From positions 147,515,164-147,579,163 of the forward strand of contig OZ038478.1 in NCBI GenBank assembly GCA_964036315.1: a stretch of DNA of 64,000 nt, given 5' to 3'. This stretch comes from Acanthosepion esculentum. Lineage: Eukaryota; Mollusca; Cephalopoda; Sepiida; Sepiidae. Shown here piece after piece: positions 1 to 11,500 of this stretch (position 1 is its first letter; the number at the start of each line of letters is the position of its first letter). Under the pieces are notes generated by a model. That model saw nothing but the letters and a program-made list of their open reading frames with translations. It had not been told where the DNA came from and searched no databases. The position numbers and the translations under genes are program-made.

Positions 1-655
1 TATATTTGGTTTTATTGACATACATACAAAAATTCTCGAATATTTAAGCAGAGTGAAGATAAGATAGCAACAATTTGCCTATACTTGGAATGCAATTCCG
101 AAATTTATTCAATATTCTATTCTTATGGGGAATTCTAAAATGCATAAATTTTCTTTCAGGCATATTCCTGCATTAGAGATGTTCGATGCAATTGCTTTCA
201 TGAAGATTTCCCGATATATATCCAGAGTTTTCCTGCTTTTACCATTTAATTCCCAGAAATGCGTAGAAATAGTTATGCCATTGGCATAATGTTTTCTCAG
301 GAAATAGTTCTTGACCTTTAGCAAGTTGGTTGCTTCCACGGCTCTTGAAAAAGAAGCATTATCATTAGATATGCTTCCTCTCTAGTGTTATATATATATA
401 TATATGCAATGAAGAGAATTTGACAAGGTGGATAATGGTAATCTCAAAGGATGACTTTACAAACAGATTTGAAAATTAGAAAAGATTCTATAATAATTGT
501 GTAAGGTCACAAGGTGAGAACTTTGAAGGGACAATATCACTATTGCCCTAGGCAGGCTGTTTCCACATAATTAAATGGATGGATATTTTCCGAACAAGCA
601 TTGTAAAAAAAAAAGTTAATGCTTCAAGGTTACCAATGGGACTAATGGGTAAGTT
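1..655. other. AT-rich intergenic DNA, no gene seen
   Basis: I see no recognisable gene, RNA or transposon here. There is a short (TA) run near 389-406. The open frames are short and show no motif I know. Confidence 0.5.
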
Positions 656-666
656 TTAAAATCCTT

Positions 667-903
<237 letters not shown>

Positions 904-934
904 AAGGAAGGAACGAAGGAGGAGGAGGAGGAGG

Positions 935-1352
935 CGGCGGCAAGGTGGAGTAATGAATAGCGGCTTGGATTGAGGAATCGGAGAGCCGAGTTCGAATTCC
1001 AGTAGAATCCATTACATTCACTTACGTGCTAATACCCTTGGGAAAGGTGTGAATCCTATTATTCTCCCTCAAGATACGGTTAAATGGCAGGACAGACTGG
1101 GTTCTATAGCCTTGGATGGCAACTGGTCTAAGTGAAGGACAACTCTGAATTCAAAACATGGGGTGGGTTGTTTGGGGACCTTGTGGCACGTAGTGCACCA
1201 GGTCTCTGTATTTGGCCCTTCAAAAAGTGAGGATAGTTCTAGCACGAAGCCTTCACCACAATAATCAAATCTCATGTGCTGTTGTCGGGCTGTCGATTTT
1301 CCTGGGAACTGATCTGCTTGACCCTCATTCGTCAGATTCGACGGGAGAGTCG
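935..1352 (+). mobile_element. tRNA-like SINE, copy A
   Basis: A short interspersed element with an RNA polymerase III type head. An A-box-like stretch lies at 946-960 (TGGAGTAATGAATAG) and a B-box-like GAGTTCGAATTCC at 988-1000. The AATGGATA-type A-box variant in a sister copy at 62 kb resembles tRNA-Arg. The roughly 350-bp body is shared with the inverted copy at 9255-9664, including the stretches encoding 'cttggatggcaactgg' and 'ccttgtggcac'. Octopus SINE families derived from tRNA-Arg have been described (OR1/OR2, as I recall), but I cannot assign this copy. Flanking duplications are not clear because the left side is a purine-rich microsatellite. Confidence 0.75.
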
Positions 1353-1359
1353 AGTATAT

Positions 1360-1894
1360 ATATTAAAGGTAATAAATGCGTTGGTATATATAACCAAGTG
1401 GATCCTAATAATATAAAATATTAAAACTGATCCACAAAAATAGCTTTATATATTTATTTATTATTACCGAGCAAAAAATAATACACAATAAAATCCAAAA
1501 TCACCTCATATGGGGAATAAGTTTATATCGACCGACGAAAATATAATTCGTTGGACTTATTCAACCCCGGTATATATATTGCTGTCCGATTCCGTATTTT
1601 ATTTTTGTTCATATTTTATGATTTCCAATAACCTTTTTTTTCTAAATATTTCTTAATTTTTAGTTTATAATTTAAACATTGAAGTATATTGGGATATATT
1701 AGTTAGATTAATATCAATATGAATGTCAATATTGATGTTATGATAATTATTTACACTTGAAATTTTTCTTTTATTGTATGAGAAATTATATTTTGCTTTA
1801 ATTAGATTATTATATATTCTAGGTTTAATGAAATCGTATATACTTATGGATAAATTCCTTTTCCTTAAAGTCTACTTAAAATTTCACCTGTAAG

Positions 1895-1959
<65 letters not shown>

Positions 1960-2010
1960 GTGTGTGTGTGTGTGTGATTAGGTTATAGACACAGAGAATA
2001 TCACCTGCAT
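1360..2010. other. AT-rich DNA with a (TA)n(TG)n array
   Basis: No gene is seen. A compound (TA)n-(TG)n array occupies about 1897-1976. Confidence 0.6.
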
Positions 2011-2016
2011 GGAGAA

Positions 2017-2463
2017 ATGCTTTCATATATTTTCCATCATACAACCCCCCATGTTCACACGAAATGTGGCAAATCTCTCTCTACTCTATACCTATTTGCA
2101 TGGAAAGTGTTCAATCTACATGCTTTAGTTTTATCAGCTCTAATGTTCCCGCCAAAATCCCTCCATACCACGAACGTTGTAGTTAATCGGCACCATTCTC
2201 TTCGTATTCCGGTGTTGAGATGTAAGTTTCATTCGAACAATTTCTTCTCGCGAATAGTTATTCTGTGGAACAGACGCCCAAGACGATCCTTCACCGATCA
2301 CCACAGTGTTCATGTGTAGGGTTACCGTTATGTTCCCCACATACCCCCATTAATTGTACCTTCTATCCACGTATTCCTATAAACTGTTCTTCCTATCTAT
2401 ATTTCCACAAACTGTGTTTCTTACCCACATATCCCCATAAACTATGCCTATTACTTCTTAATC
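2017..2463 (+). pseudogene. LINE reverse-transcriptase C-terminal fragment (Jockey/CR1-like)
   Basis: The conceptual translation runs through the conserved tail that follows the reverse transcriptase in Jockey/CR1-type LINEs. A 'LSLLYTYLHGKCS'-like stretch comes first, then a VNRHHSLRIPVLR-like segment, then FFSRIVILWNRRP, which matches the family's FFPRTSVLWNSLP block. The frame is broken near 2270-2300. After it the DNA holds short direct repeats around 'taaactgt' and 'cccacat' at 2330-2460. It is a dead 5'-truncated copy with no polymerase core. Family naming is from remembered motifs. Confidence 0.6.
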
Positions 2464-2751
2464 TGTAACTCTCTAACTTGAGTGGCTCTTGAGTCTTGTA
2501 CAGGGTGAATATTATTTTTTCAAAACCCATTATTTCGACTTACCTTTTATTCCATTTAAATAATTTAGTTATATGAGATCCATGATTAAATAGGAAAATA
2601 TTTAACAGCTTGAATCATATATGAAATAAAAATCAGATAATTTGGCACTTTATATAAATGCTTAGTGTGTATGCGTGCACGTATAAATTTCCGGATGATT
2701 TCATATAGAGCGTTTAGTTAGTTTAGATTGTAAATATCTTCATACGCCTTC

Positions 2752-3083
2752 TCGGGATCTCCTGGAGAGAACAGAAGATAAATGACTTTGTAGAGTATGA
2801 AGTGACACAACTGACAGTCCCCTACCCAGAAGCCCCTCTTGGCAACAATAAAGAGAAAAAGTTGTTGTTTTTTGGGCATGTCATACGCCACAATACTCTA
2901 CCCAAGACGGTCCTTCAAGGTATCTTGAATGGGGGAAACGAAGGGAGATGCAGACCAAAGGCTGGATGAAAAAAAGGACTAGGACGGACACTCCGACGCT
3001 GTTTCGTGAGGCAGAAGACAGATCAGTTTGGCGAAACCTGTTTGCATCAACATCGCTCATCCCTCCTCCACGATCGGATCGGT
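2752..3083 (+). pseudogene. LINE C-terminal fragment (GHV..H..LPKT tail)
   Basis: The translation contains 'KLLFFGHVIRHNTLPKT' followed by VLQGILNGG and, after a frame disruption, 'REAEDRSVWRNL'. This is the typical extreme C-terminus of a large group of non-LTR retrotransposons in molluscs and cnidarians (consensus of the type FGHV.RH..LPK..L.G...GGRRRG, then R..WR). Only the tail survives. It has a stop inside the glycine/arginine-rich part. It lies in the same orientation as the LINE pieces on either side but belongs to a different family. Confidence 0.7.
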
Positions 3084-3121
3084 AATGAGAAGTGAACGGT
3101 AATATCTTCTATATATATTTT

Positions 3122-3860
3122 AGAATTGATACAGCTGTCCCCCAGGGCTCTATGCTTGGAGCCAATTCTTCCTGATTTTCATAAACGATCTCCCTGATGT
3201 CTTCATGCATGCTGCTGATAAACTATTTACTCGATAAGGTCAAATTGGCAGCTAATCTGAAAAATGACCTACAATTAGGTGTCAAATAGGGCAAGGGACG
3301 TCTTTTTCATTTTTTTTTTAAATGAAACTACTAACTTTGAAAGTCTGAAAGAACAAATTTTGTTTTCAATCAGCATGGCTGATGCTAATCTCCAGGACAG
3401 TGATTCATTGAACCTTCTCAGACGAATATTTCCGGCTGGTATGAAGTTGAAAATTATATCGAATAAATTGCTAGAAATGTTGGTTTAGTGCCTTGTACTA
3501 GACAATTTTTCTCGCCAGTAACAATCTTACATATTTATAAGTTTACCATTTGTCCTTGCTTCGAATATTCCTGTCACATCTCGTCTGGTTCTTAGGTTAT
3601 TTATTTATAGATTTCTGATAAAATCCAAAGAACCTGCAACGTTATTGCTCCTGATCTACCATCTCAGGTTCAGTCGCTTTCCCAACGCTTTAACGTAGTT
3701 TCCCCGTACATTTTCCATAAATACTTCCATGATAATTGTTCTAATGAACTTCACTCTTTGAGATGCACACTTTATAAATTTAAGCACAATACTAAATTGG
3801 TAGTAAGGTCTCAGCATCGTCAATTCTATGCTAACAATTTCTCGAAAAGTCCCTCTATGC
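3122..3860 (+). pseudogene. Jockey/CR1-like LINE remnant, RT core end to C-terminus
   Basis: The left part translates to 'VPQGSMLGA' and then, in another frame, FINDLPDV, which are reverse transcriptase motifs B and the region before motif C. The downstream part (3604-3860) reads DKIQRTCNVIAPDL, LSQRFNVVSPYIFHKYFHDN and FYANNFSKS, the tail found in this LINE group. The YADD core has been lost by deletion and frameshift. It abuts a second copy of the same type at 3858. It is inactive. Confidence 0.65.
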
Positions 3861-4970
3861 ATATAACTCCGTTCGTGATTTCTGATATGATTTCTAAACT
3901 AGATCCTCACAAGGGGTTCGGATTCGACGGTATACTTAAAATTGTGCTAAGGAAAGGTTCTCCTGATCAGGTTGATGTTTTCTTCAAACTTTACAACAGA
4001 TGCATTCTTGTTTTCCAGCTTGTTGGGTGAAGTCTTCTGTATTTCTATCAATAAGAACAGGGCAACACACTGAGGCCTCAAATTATCGCCCTAATAGACT
4101 CTTACATCTATTTGGAACATCCTACAAGTTCTAATCAACGCCCAGTTAGTTGGGCATCTTACCTCACACGGATAAACAATATGACTTCCGTTTCTCCAAG
4201 TCTAACACCGATGTTTTAAAAGACCATCTCTGAATATGTATCAAACCTTAGATAAGCTAGTACTGTGGCTCTAGATATCTCAAAATCGTTCAGCAGAGTT
4301 TGGCATATTGGCCTTCTCTACAACCCCAAGAGCTATGGTGTCTATGGACGAATATTTGGCTTAATCCAATCGTTCCTAACGAAACTTGTAATGAACGTTG
4401 TGTTTAATGTTCACTCGTCTAGCTAATTTCATATTAAAGCAGAAGCCCCTTTTTTGTACATTTTTAAATCTGCCATTCTTCCGTGCATTTAATAACGTTG
4501 CCATATCTAGACTGGTATCTCTAATATCAAGATTCTTGGCAATATTCAAAGAGTCTGTAATATAATCGATCATAGACTGTTGTCTCGATTTCAATCTCTT
4601 TCTCAGCGACGTGGTGTGGCTTCTCCCTGTCTTTTCTACAAATATTTAATATCAATAATCCTGATGGTCTTTTCAGCTTAATTCCTATACTACGTTAATT
4701 TCAGCGTACTACTAGATTAGCAATTAGTTCTCACCATTTAACTGTTGAAATAGCTAGATGCCACCATTATTTTTATTCTAATAATTTTCTCGTGGGATTC
4801 ACTTCCGATTTCTTGTTCCCATGCCACCTACAACCTTAAAAAATTTAAATGCAAAATCAATCGCCATCTTAGGTCTTTATAAACCCTATCCATTTATTGG
4901 TCTGTTTTGCATTCCCTGTAACCTCCTGCGTCTTAGTGGCTCTATCGCCTTGCTTAGAGTGAAATGATTA
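3858..4970 (+). pseudogene. Second Jockey/CR1-like LINE remnant
   Basis: This starts with the N-terminal side of a reverse transcriptase: 'ITPFVISDMISKLDPHK' then FGFDGI, the motif-1 region. The motif-A area follows at about 4260-4330 ('VALDISKSFSRVWHIGLLY'), where the aspartate is preserved. The palm and YADD are missing. From about 4560 the family's C-terminal tail follows (LSQRRGVASPCLFYKYL in one frame, then TTRLAISSHHLTVEIARC). The 3' end at about 4915-4970 resembles the piece at 11660-11730, so both are probably the 3' terminus of one family. There are many stops and frameshifts. Confidence 0.65.
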
Positions 4971-4973
4971 AAT

Positions 4974-5037
4974 CGTGTGGTTTGTTGATAGTTTTCCTAG
5001 GGGGAATAGGATAGGAAAACTATCAACAAACCACACG
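4974..5037. repeat. Perfect 26-bp inverted repeat with 12-nt loop
   Basis: The arm at 4974-4999 (cgtgtggtttgttgatag...) is exactly complementary to 5012-5037. Bases 5000-5011 form the loop. It lies directly at the 3' end of the preceding LINE remnant. Confidence 0.95.
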
Positions 5038-5184
5038 AACAAATGAAACCCACGTGTAACTGCAGAAATAAGAACGAATGTCTCTTAAACGGTAATTACT
5101 TATAAAACAACCTAATATACCAAGCCACAATAAAATCACCAGATAATGAAGAAAAAGCTCATCTCAAAATGCAGACATGAAAAC

Positions 5185-5960
5185 AAATTTTTACAACGTT
5201 ACTTAAAAATAAAATAAATGAATAAACGAAATGAAATAAAATAAGTAAAATAAATTAACCCAAACAAATTACCAAATCAAACCCGTTAGAATAGTCAAAA
5301 TAGAATAAATAAATAAAAAATAAAAAAAACAAAATCAATGAACCCAAATAAACAAAGTAAATAATGAAGATATTAACAAACCATTATGACCAAAATATTA
5401 ATTAGACTATAAAAATCAAACAAAATTCAGACGAAAAACATAGCTATAACTGTTATATAACGATAAAAAACTACGTTGCTTAAAAATCGAAAACCGAAAA
5501 GAGTAAATAGAAATATACAGTATAATGAATAAATTATAAAAACAAGTAAAATAAATTAATCCAAATAAATAAATAAACAAATTGGCAAACCGATCCCGAT
5601 AAATTAACAAGTAAAGGTAATCAATCCAAATAAAAAAATGAATTAATAAACAAATTAAAAACTGTTCCCGCCAACATAATAGTTAGAATAAACTGCAACA
5701 ATCAAACCCAAAATTGAATAAATAGCTTTAATTATCTTTCCAAACCATAGCAAAACTATTAAATAAGCGATATAAACAGATTTTTACTACATTAATAAAA
5801 GCACCGATTAAAATTAAAATAAATAAAAATGTAAGATAAGAAATAAAGATACAAAATAAAAATAAAATATAAAAATAATTAAAAACAAGCAAAATAATTT
5901 AACCCAAATAAATAATTAAATTAAAAAATAAATGACTTCCGGCAAAATGACCGCCAAATT
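5185..5960. repeat. A-rich degenerate tandem repeat, about 3 units of ~300 bp
   Basis: Landmarks recur in order: 'acgttacttaaaaat' near 5195 and 'acgttgcttaaaaat' near 5473, with a decayed counterpart near 5789. 'taaaataaattaaccc'-type strings occur near 5248, 5541 and 5889. The period is 275-350 bp with high divergence. I see no coding signal. Confidence 0.45.
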
Positions 5961-6162
5961 AGACTACCCACAATGCTCCACTGACCCGTATATAGAAAGA
6001 GACGAGAATAGAAAAAACAACACTCGTGGCCTGACGATTGCGTCTAGCATGAAACAGACTGTCGCCTCTAAGTGTTGACTTTAATGTTCACTTTTATATT
6101 TACACACGCACTATCTCTGATATTGAGCACTTTATCCCATAAATACAGCACACCATACAAGT

Positions 6163-6164
6163 AT

Positions 6165-6246
<82 letters not shown>
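6163..6246. repeat. (CA)n(TA)n compound microsatellite
   Basis: About 54 bp of CA followed by about 30 bp of TA. Confidence 0.95.
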
Positions 6247-6250
<4 letters not shown>

Positions 6251-6773
6251 CCTAAATATTCAGAATCTATCATCAGGATAATTCTGACTAAAGAGGGTTG
6301 GCCCAAACGATATTTTATTGATAAAGCGGACACCAGAATGAATAAAAAAAAAATCACATTTTATTTGCCAATTAACCAGACTTTCTTATGCCTACAACAA
6401 TTAAGTATTTCAGATCTCTGGTTGAGTAATTTATTGGGGCTATTGTAAGAAGCTATAGCTAATTTCCCCCCCACCAACATAGGAAGCAATATCTATCACC
6501 AACCTTATATTTACGGCAATTTTTACTATTTCCCATTTTAATATATGATGTATACGTCGCTTCTTTTTAATTTCCCACACATACATAATCTAGTCCTGTG
6601 CCTGTATATTTCATATGCGAAACTACTACCATGGTTGTAATATATTTTTGAAAGCTTCTAAACACGTCCACCATATACACGATGCATTCGTATTGGCATT
6701 TGCCCTTATGGGGACAAGCGGCCTTATTAATGAAGTTGCATTTACACCGCCAGAGTTATAGTATAGATATAAA

Positions 6774-6776
<3 letters not shown>

Positions 6777-6853
<77 letters not shown>
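6777..6853. repeat. (TA)n microsatellite
   Basis: TA dinucleotide array of about 75 bp. The 300-500 bp on either side show no gene. Confidence 0.9.
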
Positions 6854-6857
<4 letters not shown>

Positions 6858-6989
6858 GTAGGCAAATTTCACTAAAACAACTGAGAAGATATGTGGTTAA
6901 GTTTCTAGTTAATTTTTCTTTTCTACATTCCTTGTTGGTTGCTTAATATTGTAATTTAATAAATGTGCATTCGGGCAGCATTTCCTCTT

Positions 6990-7099
6990 TAATTAAAAAT
7001 TACTTACAAGATATTGCGGTTAAGTCTTTTTAGTTTTTCTCGCTATACCTGGTATAAAAGAGGGGTTGCCGCCAAAATACACACATATATTCGTTCTCA

Positions 7100-7156
<57 letters not shown>
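6990..7156 (+). pseudogene. Penelope-like element N-terminal fragment running into (TA)n
   Basis: One frame reads 'LIKNYLQ' and, after a shift, 'GIKEGLPPKYTHIF'. The second block matches the pattern N.T....E.LLP.YTH seen at 16820, 19230 and 39610 in this window. I take it as the start of a PLE protein. The homology stops at the YTHI position and is followed within 15 bp by a (TA)n array at 7105-7156. Only a short piece survives, so the assignment rests on the shared peptide pattern. Confidence 0.4.
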
Positions 7157-7158
<2 letters not shown>

Positions 7159-7159
7159 A

Positions 7160-7375
7160 TGAGATGAGAACAAAAGTAATATATAAATTCCAACGTCCAC
7201 AGCATTAATCCAAACGAGGGCTCGATACCGATAGTAGAGCTATAATTATTTATCGCTTTACTATCGGGAGATATTAACTATTTTCAATTCTCACCCGTCG
7301 AAGTGCGGTTTTAATGCACTGAAACGAAGTTGCATCTTTGTAGTGAGTAAAATGGTTTTGTCTATATGATAAAAT

Positions 7376-7416
<41 letters not shown>

Positions 7417-7970
7417 GAGAGAGAGAGAGAGAGAGAGAGAGAATGTACGAGAGACATAGTGATGTGTCTGTAAAAATATTTGTGCCACTTTTTTTAATAC
7501 TACAACCTCAACTTGCAATATATACGCAAAACAAATATGCAGTCTGGTATAGAAAATTTACAAATCTTTATTTTACACAAGAATTATTTGTATTTCGATA
7601 TAATTTTATCAAACAGGGGAGTTTTAATCACAGATTGAACATTACAGAGAGTAGCGATATCAAAAACTTAAAATGATACGGGTCAAACAGTGATCTATAT
7701 TCTATCAGAATTCACCTGAATATATTCGGATATAATTTAATGCTAATTTTGTTGGAGAAGGTAAGGCGAACCAAGAATAATTTAATGCATTCACCACACA
7801 AATAGTGATATCTAAAGTGGAAAATTCCATACATACCAACTTTTCAACTGTTATTAATATACGTACCCGAAATTATTTCGCCTTGCATTTATCATGCACT
7901 AAATTCAATTCTATGGCACATCACATCATCAACCGTTTATTTTGGATATATGGTTATATATGCAGGGGTT
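7160..7970. other. AT-rich DNA with (TA)n(GA)n array; no gene
   Basis: A (TA)n array at 7378-7414 is followed by (GA)n to 7442. An imperfect inverted pair (ccgatagta / tactatcgg) lies near 7227-7269. No protein or RNA gene is recognised. Confidence 0.5.
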
Positions 7971-7974
7971 GGAC

Positions 7975-9183
7975 AAAATAATTGGAACAGTTGCAAAATC
8001 CACTCCTATATTTCAAAGACCTATTATATTAAGAATTTAACTAAAACTTTATAAGTGCAGGCTATATCTATTTCAAATAAGTTTATTTATCTAATTTACT
8101 GTCTTTGTCTTATTTATTTTAAGAATTTAGTAAAATTTAAGCTAAATACGTGACCTCTCCGAGTTCGGAAAAGAGCAAATTGTTGGAGCTCGCATGGCAG
8201 GAGCCTCAATCACTGAGGATGCTGAACTGTTTGGATTTTCAAGAGCTACCATATCAAGAACACTGACGCAATTCGAGAAACAGGTCAAGACCTCTAGCAA
8301 CCGTAGCAATTTGGGCCGGACTGACAGGGACTGACGTGCATTCAAACGCAATGTGGCAAAAAATCATCGGACAAATACGGCCAAAGTTACTGCTGAGTTG
8401 AATAACCATCTGAATAGTTCAGTTTCTACTAAAACTGTTCGCATATCATGGAAGAGCCGCCGTGAGGAAATCTCTTCTCTCCACTCGCAACATTCAAAAG
8501 AGGTTGAAGTGGTGCAGGGATCACAATACCTGGTCTGCAGACCAATGGAAGCAAGTCATATTCTCAAACAAGTGCAGTTTTTCTCTTTTCCCAACTTCAG
8601 GGCAAGTTTATGTGTGGAGGCAGCCCAAAGAAGCTTACAACCCTGACTGCCTTCTTCTAACAGTGAAGCATGGAGGTGGATCAGTGATAGTTTGGACCGC
8701 CATATCATGGAAATGTCTCAGTCCAATTGTTGCCTTGCATGGTAGAATCAACAGCAAAGATTACCTGAACATTTTGGGAGATAATGTTCATCCAAAGGCC
8801 CAGACTTTATTCCCTGATGGTGACTGCATCTTCCAAAACGATAATGCTCCAATACATACCGCGGTTAAGAATTGGTATGAAGAGCATGAAAGTGAGCTAG
8901 AATACACGGAGTAACCTCCCCAATCTCAATATATCAATATTATTGAACATTTGCGGTGCATTTTGGAGCAACAAGTTAGGTGCCGCTATCCTCCATAGAC
9001 GTGTCATAAAGAGCTGGAGAAGGTGTTAATGGAAGAATGGCTGAAAATTCCTCTGGATGAAGTGTGGAAGTTGTATGATTCCATTCCTAGACGTATTAAA
9101 GCTGTCTGTGAGACTAAAGACCAACTCCATATTAAATAAATTTTCTTTGAATTTAACAGGTGTTTAAATTATTTTGTCTAACT

Positions 9184-9186
<3 letters not shown>
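7975..9186 (+). mobile_element. Tc1-type DNA transposon, dead copy
   Basis: The element is about 1.2 kb. Its left end, ggggttggacaaaataatt at 7975, is nearly the reverse complement of the right end, aattattttgtctaactcc, finishing near 9186. The terminal inverted repeats are about 26 bp with about 4 mismatches. The right end lies directly against a (TA)n array, consistent with insertion at TA. It contains one transposase pseudogene. Confidence 0.85.
8152..9139 (+). pseudogene. Tc1/IS630-type transposase pseudogene
   Basis: The transposase would cut the element's ends and reinsert it at TA. The helix-turn-helix region reads EQIVGARMAGASITEDAEL at about 8170-8230. A stop sits at 8332-8334. A frame change near 8455 leads to the catalytic domain: SFSLFPTSGQVYVWRQPKEA, VKHGGGSVIVW, FQNDNAPIHTA. 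A stop at 8912 replaces the expected tryptophan before PPQS...INIIE. A further stop follows near 8998. The first catalytic aspartate (usual S-D-E) reads S-N-K. The second (DNAP) and the third acidic residue (IIE) remain. The copy is clearly inactive through at least one frameshift, three stops and a lost catalytic residue. Confidence 0.85.

Positions 9187-9254
<68 letters not shown>
9186..9254. repeat. (TA)n microsatellite
   Basis: TA array sandwiched between the right end of the Tc1 copy and SINE copy B. Confidence 0.9.
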
Positions 9255-9256
<2 letters not shown>

Positions 9257-9662
9257 TGTACTCTTCCATCATTGATCCACGCAGGTTGTTGACCCGCGCC
9301 ACCGGGGACTCTTTTACGACGTAACCGACAGCCAGACAACCTACACATATGATTTGATTATAGTGGTGAAGGTTTCGTGCAGGACCATCCAGACTTTTTG
9401 AAGAGGCGAATATAGAGGCTTGGTGCAACGTGTGCCACAAGGTCACCAAACGATCCACCACAGGTTTTGATTTAGAGATGTCCTTCTGCTAGACCAGTTG
9501 CCATCCAAGACTACAGAACCCAGTCTGTCCTGCTATTTACCTCTAACTGGATACAGAAGAAAAAGATTTCCATGGGTATTAGCCCGTAAGTGAATGTAAT
9601 GGAATTCAAACTCGAATTTGTGGAGGCTCTGTAGAGTAATGGACAGCGGCTCGGAATGAGGA

Positions 9663-9664
<2 letters not shown>
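9255..9664 (-). mobile_element. tRNA-like SINE, copy B
   Basis: Reverse-oriented relative of the SINE at 935-1352. The head is on the right ('gctcggaatgagg' strand-reversed logic at 9640-9664, B-box complement near 9605-9617) and the tail is on the left. Shared body blocks include 'tgccacaaggtcacc' and 'agttgccatccaag'. Both ends abut (TA)n arrays (9186-9254 and 9667-9732). Confidence 0.7.

Positions 9665-9666
<2 letters not shown>

Positions 9667-9732
<66 letters not shown>
9667..9732. repeat. (TA)n microsatellite
   Basis: TA array of about 65 bp, directly against the head of SINE copy B. Confidence 0.9.
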
Positions 9733-9734
<2 letters not shown>

Positions 9735-9822
9735 AACAATAAAAAATATTAAAAAAATAAAATCTTCAGACACACTGGGTTGTATATTAATTTTCTTTCG
9801 TTTTTATTATTATTTCATTTAG

Positions 9823-9867
9823 ATTCATCGACTAGTTTCGGCCAACATGGCCATCATCAGGAGAAAA
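9823..9867 (-). ncRNA. Hammerhead ribozyme motif downstream of a PLE
   Basis: On the minus strand the motif reads core CTGATGA (9854-9860), a stem II of GGCC/GGCC, then GAAAC (9835-9839). Stem III is a loopless palindrome ACT/AGT, followed by the C that would be cleaved at 9830. Stem I pairs weakly (tttctc with gatgaa, one mismatch). All invariant core bases are present. Hammerheads with minimal stem III are known from Penelope-like elements and from SINE-like repeats. Here a PLE C-terminal peptide lies about 400 nt upstream on the same strand. Cleavage activity is not shown. Confidence 0.7.
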
Positions 9868-10267
9868 ATAATAGCACTGCACTACGGAAATGAATGTCTT
9901 GATGGAGAAAATGAACATTTGTCTGTAGTTTTCATTTGTTTTTTATTTTTTTAACGCGAATTTTGGTCAGTCTTTGTGTTGGTCAAACAGGAGTTTTTAA
10001 ATTGTTATTTAAGATAAGAGCTGTATGAATTCATGCTGCTCTGAATTCCTTTGGTCATTTTGACAGATTTTTTGGTTCCTGGAAAGGGGATGTGTCTCTG
10101 TTTAGAGTGTGTGTGTGAGTTATTTGGCTCTTAGGGAGTGAGTGAGTATGATGTGTGTAAGTGTGTATATTCGTGTGGGTGTGCGTATAAGTGTGAGACC
10201 TCAACACCTCCGTAAGCATGTCTGTGTTGTGTGGGTGAGAAATGTGGGAAGGTTTTGATTTGTAGGG

Positions 10268-10415
10268 TTATATATTAATACTATCTGTATTGTTAAATTC
10301 ATGGTTAAGCCCGGCTGGATAATGTGTTTTTAAACGTTGTATCAACTTATTTTCATGGAACTCTAAAATCTTTCTAATGTTATATGCTCTGGACTTTTCT
10401 ATTCTCTCAATTATA
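10268..10415 (-). pseudogene. PLE endonuclease C-terminal fragment
   Basis: The minus-strand frame reads IERIEKSRAYNIRKILEF then 'IQRLKTHYPAGLNHEF' and stops at 10268-10270. The block W/Q-I-K/R-L-x-T-x-Y-P-x-G-L-N is the usual C-terminal end of PLE GIY-YIG endonucleases. The upstream catalytic part is absent, because a (TA)n array begins at 10428. The 400 nt between this stop and the hammerhead at 9867 are rich in CA/TG and hold no further coding signal. Confidence 0.55.
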
Positions 10416-10424
10416 GTGAATTTT

Positions 10425-10427
<3 letters not shown>

Positions 10428-10498
<71 letters not shown>

Positions 10499-10767
10499 GC
10501 GATATTTTATATATATTGGCTCCTGAAAAATTAATTTCGGTTGAGCTCTTTGGTTTGAGGTGTGAGTTTGTAAACAGTGACTATTTAAGCTAATATTGCA
10601 TGACTCTTCGGCAGAATTGAGTCACTGTCAATCACTGTGTGTTTATCTAAATCTAAAAATAAACACGCTAAAATTCACCTTCATCCTTCCGTGCACCGAC
10701 GGTTTAGTGGGAGAAGTTCCGACTGACGCAAATTCAGTCGGGTTTCGATCCTAGCTAGAGGTAACCG

Positions 10768-10839
<72 letters not shown>

Positions 10840-11090
10840 ATATATCCCTCAAAAATGTTATTAAAATAAAAGAAACCTAATTCTTTTGTAGCTAGAGATG
10901 TGACCTGATGAAACAGGAAAATATATTTTCTGGGGAAATAAATTATGGTCATGGAACCTTAAGATTTTCGGTGTCTTAATTAGTTAATTAATATTTGCTC
11001 TGGTTATACTTTGAGTTCTCTGGATGACATCCTCTTTGGAATTATCTACACGGATTACCAAACCTTTCATTACCTTACTAAAATATATAT
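10428..11090. other. Two (TA)n arrays and unassigned AT-rich DNA
   Basis: TA arrays lie at about 10428-10492 and 10770-10838. The rest, including 10500-10765 and 10840-11090, shows no gene or named repeat to me. Confidence 0.6.
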
Positions 11091-11500
11091 TTCTGCATTA
11101 TGTTGTGGTTTCTTCTCGACTCGATGTATTACTTAATTATAATTATCTCAAATCCTCCTAATTTCTGTCACTTGTATATCCTTGCTTGAACCGGCTTCTA
11201 ATGCTCTGGACTGAGCGGCCTGGGCGTAGTAGTCGTAGCTCCTGGGGGCACAGTCCTATGGGTAAAGAGAAACTCGGATGAGTTCCACCACGGAATATGT
11301 GATCAAGCGGCGCTAGATCGAGTCTGATTCGCTACCTTCGCTACAGTTGGTATGACGTTTGGCTGAAAATGTAACTGTCCGGGTTTCAATTCTCGGTAGT
11401 GGATGCGCACTGCTGATGAGTCCTAAATATAGGACGAAACGGCCGTCCAGTGCTTTCTGCATTTTGTTGAGGTTTCTTCTAGACTCGATCAATTACTTAA

